NCBI GenBank assembly: GCA_018816605.1
Contig: JAHIVS010000144.1
Span: 1 to 20,747, forward strand
DNA: 20,747 nt
Source: Pseudomonadota bacterium
GTDB taxonomy: Bacteria > Desulfobacterota > Desulfobacteria > Desulfobacterales > Desulfobacteraceae
Direction: 5' to 3'
The notes beneath the pieces were generated by a model. That model made no database searches and had not been told where the DNA came from. It was given only the letters and a program-made list of their open reading frames with translations. Positions 15,179 through 20,747 of this stretch are shown one piece after another. Each line of letters begins with the position of its first letter. Within the stretch, counting starts at the first letter, position 1. The translations under genes were made by a program, and so were the position numbers.

Positions 15179-18100
15179 ATGAACCTATCCCATACGACTC
15201 CATACACGGTTTTAACAGCTGTCCTTTTCAGCCTGGGCTGTTTTTTGTCCATGCCGGCCCCATCCCTTGCAGCAGAAAAAATCCAGCACCCCATATCTCC
15301 CCAGCTGATATTTCCAATCCCCGCATCTTCCAGGCATTCACCCCACGATAAATCACCCGGGCCGGAAATCCCAGGCCGGTTTATGCGCCCGGTTGAAAAC
15401 GGCCGATGGCGCCAGGTGGGACCGGGAGGGTCCGGGGGCACCCTTGACGTGGCCATGCACCCGGTTACCGGAACCCTGCTGGTCAGCTCGGACATGGGCA
15501 GAAGCCTGCTGCAAAGCAAAGACAAGGCAACAAGCTTTCAGGCAATTGCGCCGGAAGGCCACCCCACCCTTGATGTATTGGTACCCCATCCGTCTGTTGC
15601 CGGTGTCTGGTATGCAGGGTTCTCCTCCCCAAAGGGAGCAGGCTTGTTCAAATCTGCAGATGACGGCGTGGGCTGGAGCCTGGTCCGGACAGACGAACAG
15701 ATAGCCGGACAAACCGTCTTTGGCCTGGTCATCACGGGCCCCCCGGATACGCTCATCTGGCTCACCCGGGGCCGGGGCCCTGTCATCAGCCTTGACGGCG
15801 GCATCACCTTTTCCGATTTTTCCCAGGGACTTTTGCCCCAGAATATGCCGGATCATCAGAAAAACATTTCTGCCCAATCTCCTCTGTTGGCAACGGAACA
15901 CAAGGGGAAACAACATATTTTTCTTGCCGGTAAAGACGGTTTATACCGGCGGGAACTAACAGCAGCATCCTGGGAAAAAATTCATCAATTGCCAGACACC
16001 CCTGTGACGGCCCTGTCCTATGATTCTGTCAAACAATGGGTGTGGGCAGGAAATTCAGATGATGACCTTTATTCTGGGGACCTGGATACCGATACCTGGC
16101 AAAAAGCAGCCCCAGGCCCCCCCTCCGTAACCCTGCTTCGGACCCATTCCCAAAAACCTGGATGGGTCTGGTGTTTTTCCCATGGAAGGGCCGGTCTTTT
16201 CAGAAGCGCCGACAGGGGTCTCACCTGGGAATGGCTGACCCGGAGGCTTTTGGTTGATAATTCAGATTACAAAGGGAACCTGCCCCGGGACTTCAGGCAC
16301 CGGACCAAATTTCAGCGGGATTATTTTTTTATTCTTCCCGATGATCCCATGCATCTTCTTCTGGGAGACATGTATGCCAGCCGGGACGGCGGGACCTCCT
16401 GGCAGTTTTCAGCCACCCGGTACCGGCCCCAGGACAATACCTGGCAAGGCAATGGTCTTACCCTGCTCACCAGCTACAGGGCCTGGTGGGATGAATTAAA
16501 CCCCAACCGGGTCTATCTGGGATTTTCAGATACCGGTCTGATGCGAAGTGACGACAGGGGGAAATCGATCAAAGCACTCTGGAGCAGCCAATATCCGGAC
16601 CTTTATTCGCTGGCCTATTGGAGCCGGCAGATGCTGGATACAAGCGGGTCCTGTACCGCATTTGCCGCCGACCCTGACCACCCCGACACCCAATTCTACG
16701 GCATGTCCGGCAAAGGCGGTAAAAACAGTGTCTGCGGCATGGTGTTTAAAACCCAAACAAACGGCCGTCACTGGTCCCCGGTCATGCCCTCCAAAGACGG
16801 ACTGCCCAACGGGATGATCACGGATATGGTGCTGCTGGACGGCAATGGATACGACAACCGAATTGTGTATGTGCTGGTCAATTCTCTGGCCCCGGACCAA
16901 CCCCCCATTGCCGGGATCTATCGCTCCCAGGACAGCGGAACAAGCTTTGCCAAGCTTGCCGACACGCTCTCATCCGACCTTGTCTTTCCCCTGATGAACC
17001 TGGATTATTGCAAGGACCAACCCGATATTCTCTATGCTGCCGCCAGCAGCGAAGGCGGAAACCGGGCAGCAAAGAACCTGAAAAAAATTGCAAAAAAACA
17101 GATGGACCCAGGCGGGATCTTCAGGTCCGATGATGCCGGAGCCACCTGGCAAAAGGCGGGTGGCCCGGAGCTGGCAGGCGCAGTTCAGGTGGCCGTGCAC
17201 CCGAACAATCCGAATATTGCCTTTGCCGCTGTGGCAGACGGCCCGGAAAATCGGGGCGGGATATACAGAACCCTTGACAGCGGCAGCAACTGGACCCTTG
17301 TTCTGGGAAAAACCCAAATTTTTCCAATATTGGACAATGATGACGCCCTTGTGCCCGTATCCGTGGCCATCAATCCGGTTCTGCCCGCTATCGTGTATGC
17401 GGCAGTCAACCGGGCCGGCGTATTCAGAAGTATGGACAACGGGAATTCCTGGGAGCCTGTGGACTGGGCCCACTTGAAAAAATACCAGGGGACCTACCAC
17501 ACCCTGACCATCAATCCCCATGACCCGGCAGAATTCTATCTGGCCCTGTTCGGCAATTCGTTTCTGGCCTACCGAGACCCCGTCGCAGCAAAGGCACTGG
17601 AACAAAACCAGCCCGGATATGCCCTTGTACAAAACGGGGATTTTGAACGCATGGACACCCAAGGCAAACCCGTCCACTGGACCTGGAGCAACCTGACCCA
17701 CCCTACCCCCCAGGGCACCCCCATCCTGAGTATCCAGAAAGCCCCTGACAGGAAGGGAATGGCCCTCAGGATTAAAATGAGCGGAGATCCCTATGAAAAC
17801 CCATTGTTCACGGGAAGCAACCAGGCCCCCATCACCTTTCTGGCCCACAGGCTGTCTGCCTATGCCCTGTCCGTGATCCGGGGCAAAACCGTTCAGATCA
17901 GCTTTGAGATATACAGCCGCAAACTCAAGGCAACGGATATCCCCATCCTGAGCCTCATGGAAACCAGGGACGACCTGCCGCAGTTAATTGGGGAACTGCC
18001 GGCCTCCCTGGCCTACAGCAATACCCCCTATGAAAAAATAACCATCAAAAAAAACCGCACAGGATCAGATCAATGGGTCCGGGCGGAAAGCCGTGTAAAA

Positions 18101-18220
18101 ATTTCACCGGATGCCAGGGCCTTGAACCTTATTTTACACACCACGGAAAAAAACCAGCAAACCGATTATTTTTTAGACAATATCCGCATACAGTTTGAAG
18201 GAGGATTTCATGGTCAATAA
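15179..18220 (+). CDS. Exported Asp-box (BNR) repeat beta-propeller protein with C-terminal jelly-roll-like domain
   Basis: This 1013-residue secreted protein has a signal peptide (about residues 1-31, ending in PSLAA). At least nine Asp-box motifs (S/T-x-D-x-G-x-x-W/F) are spread along residues 155-760: SADDGVGW, SLDGGITF, SADRGLTW, SRDGGTSW, SDDRGKS, SQDSGTSF, SDDAGATW, TLDSGSNW and SMDNGNSW. Such motifs mark sialidase-like, sortilin-like or Ycf48-like propellers, and the number here points to more than one propeller. Residues from about 813 (NGDFERMDTQGKPVHWTW) resemble a carbohydrate-binding jelly-roll of the 'NGDFE...W' type, ending with FLDNIRI. No conserved sialidase Arg triad or FRIP motif is evident, so a structural or glycan-binding role is as likely as hydrolysis. 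It sits between the glycosyltransferase and sulfotransferase genes, overlapping the latter by 11 bases. Confidence 0.85.
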   Translation: MNLSHTTPYTVLTAVLFSLGCFLSMPAPSLAAEKIQHPISPQLIFPIPASSRHSPHDKSPGPEIPGRFMRPVENGRWRQVGPGGSGGTLDVAMHPVTGTLLVSSDMGRSLLQSKDKATSFQAIAPEGHPTLDVLVPHPSVAGVWYAGFSSPKGAGLFKSADDGVGWSLVRTDEQIAGQTVFGLVITGPPDTLIWLTRGRGPVISLDGGITFSDFSQGLLPQNMPDHQKNISAQSPLLATEHKGKQHIFLAGKDGLYRRELTAASWEKIHQLPDTPVTALSYDSVKQWVWAGNSDDDLYSGDLDTDTWQKAAPGPPSVTLLRTHSQKPGWVWCFSHGRAGLFRSADRGLTWEWLTRRLLVDNSDYKGNLPRDFRHRTKFQRDYFFILPDDPMHLLLGDMYASRDGGTSWQFSATRYRPQDNTWQGNGLTLLTSYRAWWDELNPNRVYLGFSDTGLMRSDDRGKSIKALWSSQYPDLYSLAYWSRQMLDTSGSCTAFAADPDHPDTQFYGMSGKGGKNSVCGMVFKTQTNGRHWSPVMPSKDGLPNGMITDMVLLDGNGYDNRIVYVLVNSLAPDQPPIAGIYRSQDSGTSFAKLADTLSSDLVFPLMNLDYCKDQPDILYAAASSEGGNRAAKNLKKIAKKQMDPGGIFRSDDAGATWQKAGGPELAGAVQVAVHPNNPNIAFAAVADGPENRGGIYRTLDSGSNWTLVLGKTQIFPILDNDDALVPVSVAINPVLPAIVYAAVNRAGVFRSMDNGNSWEPVDWAHLKKYQGTYHTLTINPHDPAEFYLALFGNSFLAYRDPVAAKALEQNQPGYALVQNGDFERMDTQGKPVHWTWSNLTHPTPQGTPILSIQKAPDRKGMALRIKMSGDPYENPLFTGSNQAPITFLAHRLSAYALSVIRGKTVQISFEIYSRKLKATDIPILSLMETRDDLPQLIGELPASLAYSNTPYEKITIKKNRTGSDQWVRAESRVKISPDARALNLILHTTEKNQQTDYFLDNIRIQFEGGFHGQ

Positions 18221-19139
18221 CCCCCAGCCTGTTTTTGTGGTGGGAACCGCCAGAAGTGGCACCTCCTATCTGCATTCGCTTCTCAACCAGCATCCTTTGA
18301 TCCGCCTTTCCTATGAAAGCAAGCTGCCCCTGGAAGGATGGCAATGCTATCGAAACCGATCCGATCTGGATTCCTTCCCCGGGTTCAACCGCCTTCTGGA
18401 CGACTTCATTGCCATTGAAAGCGGAGAGGACCAGAACAAATGGCTGGTCCGGGCCATTGACCGCAACAGAAAATTTCTGTTTGACCGACATTGCTCCCAT
18501 TCATCCTTTGCAGGCCTTGTCCGGGACATCTTCGAACTGGACGGCCCCATCCTCTGCTTTGGCAACAAAATGCTCCGGGCGGAGATGTGCCCCCAGATCC
18601 TGTCCATCTGGCCAAATGCAAGATTTATTGTCCTCATGCGGGACCCCAGGGCGATTGTATCCTCCCAGCTCAAACGGTTCAAGGGCCGCCGACTCGCCTA
18701 TGCCGCCATTTATTGCGACATCCATTTTAAATGGAGTTTTGCCCATGCCGTCAACCGGAAAAATTTTCTGATTCTCTCCTATGAGCATTTTATCTGCCAC
18801 CCCCATCCGGAATTGAAAAAAATCCTGACCTTCTGCGGCATGCAGGACCCCTTTTATGCAAGGCAGATGCTGGCAAAAAAACCGGCCCGTTCCCATGCAA
18901 TGGACAAATGGCGGGAACGCCTGACCCAAAATCAAATCCGGCAGATTGAATCCTATTGCTTTCACACCATGCAAACGGCCGGGTACAAACCCCGACTGGC
19001 GTTGCATCAAAAAAAGATTTCAATCCTTGAAAAATGCATTGAAATCGGGTTTGAAAAAAAACAGGCCCTTTTTTACGGGCCCCAAAAATGGAAACAAAAA
19101 AACATGATACACCGATTCTTAAATTGGGTCCGTTCATAA
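18210..19139 (+). CDS. Sulfotransferase family protein (PAPS-dependent)
   Basis: This 309-residue protein has the 5'-phosphosulfate-binding loop GTARSGTSYLHSLL (residues 12-25) and the 3'-phosphate-binding segment FIVLMRDPRAIVSSQLKRF (about 138-156). Both are standard for sulfotransferases that use PAPS. It would add sulfate to a hydroxyl or amine on a sugar, lipid or small molecule. I chose the ATG at 18210 because GAAGGAGG lies 5 bases upstream; an earlier in-frame ATG at 18195 has no such site. The gene overlaps the end of the Asp-box protein gene by 11 bases, so the two are translationally coupled. The acceptor is unknown, though an exported glycan is suggested by context. A second, dissimilar sulfotransferase lies nearby on the opposite strand. 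Confidence 0.9.
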   Translation: MVNNPQPVFVVGTARSGTSYLHSLLNQHPLIRLSYESKLPLEGWQCYRNRSDLDSFPGFNRLLDDFIAIESGEDQNKWLVRAIDRNRKFLFDRHCSHSSFAGLVRDIFELDGPILCFGNKMLRAEMCPQILSIWPNARFIVLMRDPRAIVSSQLKRFKGRRLAYAAIYCDIHFKWSFAHAVNRKNFLILSYEHFICHPHPELKKILTFCGMQDPFYARQMLAKKPARSHAMDKWRERLTQNQIRQIESYCFHTMQTAGYKPRLALHQKKISILEKCIEIGFEKKQALFYGPQKWKQKNMIHRFLNWVRS

Positions 19140-19202
19140 GCGCCTGACAAGTTGCTGCCTAAAAAGTGGACTTTACCCTCTGATTATTGTAAAATTCTTA
19201 GA

Positions 19203-19817
19203 ATGAAAACGATGCACGCTTTAATGACACCGCTTAAAAATTGGATTATGGCCCTGTACGAAAAATATATGGGCATTGATACCCCCAAAGAACCAAAGGG
19301 AAGGGTTTTCTTCGAATATGCCAGGAATATGCGCGGGTATGAACCCTCCAACTGGCTCACCCTGAAAAGAATCGACAAAATCATTCATATCACACCGATG
19401 GATACGCTCATTGATTTTGGATCCGGCAAGGGGAAAATGGTATATCTTGCGGCCCGCTATCCCCTGAAAAAAGTGATCGGCGTTGAAATCTCCCGGCATC
19501 TCCATGATATTGCAAAAAAAAATATTGCCCATAATCAGAAACGCTTCAAATGCAAAAACATCCGGTTGGTGAACGCCGATGTCCTGGATTTTGCCATCCC
19601 CGACGATCTCACCATTGCCTATTTTTTCAACCCCTTTCTCAATGAGATCTTCATCCAGGTCATCTCAAACATTGAGGCTTCTTTAAAAAAAAATCCCAGA
19701 AAAATCTGGGTGGTGTATAAAAACCCACAAATGAAAGCATATCTGGACAACTGCTCCTGGCTGACCTTTGTGAAAATTGATCATAATATTGCCTTCTATC
19801 GCTCAAACCGGGACTGA
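19203..19817 (+). CDS. Class I SAM-dependent methyltransferase
   Basis: This protein of about 204 residues has the SAM-binding motif I LIDFGSGKGKMVYLAARY (near residue 70), the acidic motif II GVEIS and a post-motif NADVLDF. The motif IV strand is YFFNPF, which resembles the NPPF/DPPY pocket of some methyltransferases and the related small families found beside glycan genes. It would methylate an unknown acceptor, perhaps a sugar. The start is uncertain. ATG 19203 has no clear ribosome site, and a TTG at 19152 would add 17 residues. The stop lies 33 bases from the stop of the converging sulfotransferase gene. It is the last gene of the rightward series, 63 bases after the first sulfotransferase. 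Confidence 0.82.
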   Translation: MKTMHALMTPLKNWIMALYEKYMGIDTPKEPKGRVFFEYARNMRGYEPSNWLTLKRIDKIIHITPMDTLIDFGSGKGKMVYLAARYPLKKVIGVEISRHLHDIAKKNIAHNQKRFKCKNIRLVNADVLDFAIPDDLTIAYFFNPFLNEIFIQVISNIEASLKKNPRKIWVVYKNPQMKAYLDNCSWLTFVKIDHNIAFYRSNRD

Positions 19818-19827
19818 TATGTCCGCC

Positions 19828-19852
19828 AAACTGCTTCCCCGCAGCTTTTTTT
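19828..19852 (+). terminator. Possible terminator between converging genes
   Basis: A short stem CTGC (19831-19834) with GCAG (19841-19844) is followed by seven T (19846-19852), which run into the stop codon of the converging sulfotransferase. The 4-bp stem is weak, so efficiency is doubtful. Confidence 0.3.
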
Positions 19853-20705
19853 ACCGTTCACTTTTGGTCGCAACCAAGCGGATCACCCATTGTTGAAACC
19901 GGTTCAACCGTTTTTTCCAGCTCTCATCATACCGGATCCCTTGAAAATCTTTAAATTGAACCCGGGTGTTGCTGCCGGTGAACACATGAAAGGTCCTTTT
20001 CCGGATATGGGCAATCACCTGGTCATAGGGCAGATCGACACCCACATACCGGCCCAATTTTTTTAATTCTTCTTTTGGCCGGGCGCACAAATTTTTGTAG
20101 GACAAAAAATAAAAATCCAATTTGTGCCGTTTCAGATACAGGGGCATGAAAAAATGGTTCAGCTTATAATTCATGAACCCTTTCAAAAAGCTGTCCCTGT
20201 TTTTTATGAACGAAGAGATATTGCCCATCAGATCCCGTTTGATATACACGATTTTTACATCATAGGCATTGGAGCAAATCAGATAAATCAGCCTGAAAAG
20301 ACTTTTGGACGTATCCACGATGATGGCGGATCCATGGTCCTGGTGGATCATGTTTGCCATTAACCGTGTATGGAATTTTGCATCATCCCATTCCCCCTTT
20401 TTCATGGTTGGGCACAGGGGGCGATTCCATACTAGTTTCAGCAACAACAACATCTTGGTATACAAATCCGGTTTGGTATACAAACAATATTCCGACAACT
20501 CCATATGCTGCCAGAACCCGCAGGTTTCCACCTTTTCTCCGCAAAAACAGGGAATTTTACCAATCTGTTTTTTCTTTGAAAACAGCATCAGCTCCCCTGC
20601 ATTAAACACCTGGGGCGATGCGCCCAAAAGGTAGCCCAGCAGAGTTGATCCGCTGAAACTGGTTCCCAGCAGATAAATTATCTTTATTTTTTTTTGACCG
20701 TGCAA
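19851..20705 (-). CDS. Second sulfotransferase family protein, with a cysteine-rich insert
   Basis: This 284-residue protein has a phosphosulfate-loop motif LLGTSFSGSTLLGYLLG (residues about 12-28) and a 3'-phosphate-site-like segment VKIVYIKRDLMGNISSF. VDTSKS lies between them. The CFCG...CGFW insert (about residues 53-64) is a Cys pattern seen in many bacterial sulfotransferase-like proteins and may bind metal. It is a different subfamily from the one at 18210. The start is TTG (20705-20703), since an in-frame stop lies 3 bases upstream and no ATG precedes the first motif. The ribosome site is weak. An A9 run follows the start closely and could be a spot for a sequence error. It is encoded on the opposite strand from the glycan genes but probably acts on related products. 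Confidence 0.85.
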   Translation of the reverse strand: MHGQKKIKIIYLLGTSFSGSTLLGYLLGASPQVFNAGELMLFSKKKQIGKIPCFCGEKVETCGFWQHMELSEYCLYTKPDLYTKMLLLLKLVWNRPLCPTMKKGEWDDAKFHTRLMANMIHQDHGSAIIVDTSKSLFRLIYLICSNAYDVKIVYIKRDLMGNISSFIKNRDSFLKGFMNYKLNHFFMPLYLKRHKLDFYFLSYKNLCARPKEELKKLGRYVGVDLPYDQVIAHIRKRTFHVFTGSNTRVQFKDFQGIRYDESWKKRLNRFQQWVIRLVATKSER

Positions 20706-20747
20706 TCTTTAGTCTCCGCTGCCAAACGATTCAAAAACAGCCACCCC
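20684..20747 (-). CDS. C-terminal tail of an upstream leftward gene (very short, uncertain)
   Basis: Two minus-strand frames are open from the right edge. One reads ...WLFLNRLAAETKDCTVKKK and stops at 20686-20684, overlapping the sulfotransferase start by 22 bases. The other reads ...VAVFESFGSGD and stops at 20711-20709. The first looks more like a natural basic protein tail. It would give overlapping, coupled genes, which fits the lack of a promoter-sized gap. No family can be named. Confidence 0.3.
   Translation of the reverse strand, partial: GWLFLNRLAAETKDCTVKKK

Noticed and set aside
16970..17848. A 292-codon minus-strand frame inside the Asp-box protein gene
   Set aside because: The plus strand encodes regular Asp-box motifs over the same stretch, so the minus frame is a shadow.

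Overview
The window looks like chromosome of a strictly anaerobic deltaproteobacterium, most likely a Desulfobacteraceae-type sulfate reducer. This is inferred from the mix of TRAP transport, CoA-ester chemistry, an Lrp regulator, sulfotransferases and moderate base composition. No rRNA or taxonomic marker is present, so the assignment is tentative. No tRNA, rRNA, CRISPR array, insertion sequence or prophage gene was seen.

Left edge (1-1265). The first 75 codons of a leftward gene begin like a carbon-nitrogen hydrolase (nitrilase family), but the resemblance stops abruptly after about residue 36. A 420-base divergent intergenic region follows, with a candidate sigma70 promoter. It leads to a single-receiver response regulator with a distinctive C-terminal extension. 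A strong bidirectional hairpin terminator closes both this gene and the leftward operon beyond it.

Central catabolic operon (10747 down to 1305, all minus strand). A good sigma70 promoter (10719-10747) precedes eight genes in this order: MIO-type phenylalanine aminomutase/ammonia-lyase of the EncP/AdmH type, class III beta-amino-acid aminotransferase, Lrp/AsnC regulator, beta-keto acid cleavage enzyme (BKACE, DUF849), AMP-forming acyl-CoA ligase, and a three-gene TRAP transporter (dctP, dctQ, dctM). Read in order, the enzymes suggest a route I do not know to have been described: L-Phe (or Tyr) to beta-Phe, to benzoylacetate, then with acetyl-CoA to benzoyl-CoA plus acetoacetate. Benzoyl-CoA is the central intermediate of anaerobic aromatic degradation. 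The route would make it without passing through phenylacetate, and would trap a beta-keto acid that otherwise decarboxylates to acetophenone. The pathway is an inference from family membership and gene order; no step is proven here.

Right part (10989-20747). A PlsC-like acyltransferase with a TTG start is followed by a compact rightward run: a secreted protein with an FGE/SUMF1-type domain between an N-terminal OmpA-like region and a C-terminal OmpA domain, a small secreted protein, a family 2 glycosyltransferase, a 1013-residue exported Asp-box (BNR) repeat protein, a sulfotransferase and a SAM methyltransferase. A second, different sulfotransferase converges from the right. Together these look like part of a locus for building and decorating a surface or exported glycan, probably sulfated and perhaps methylated. 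The right edge carries the tail of another leftward gene.
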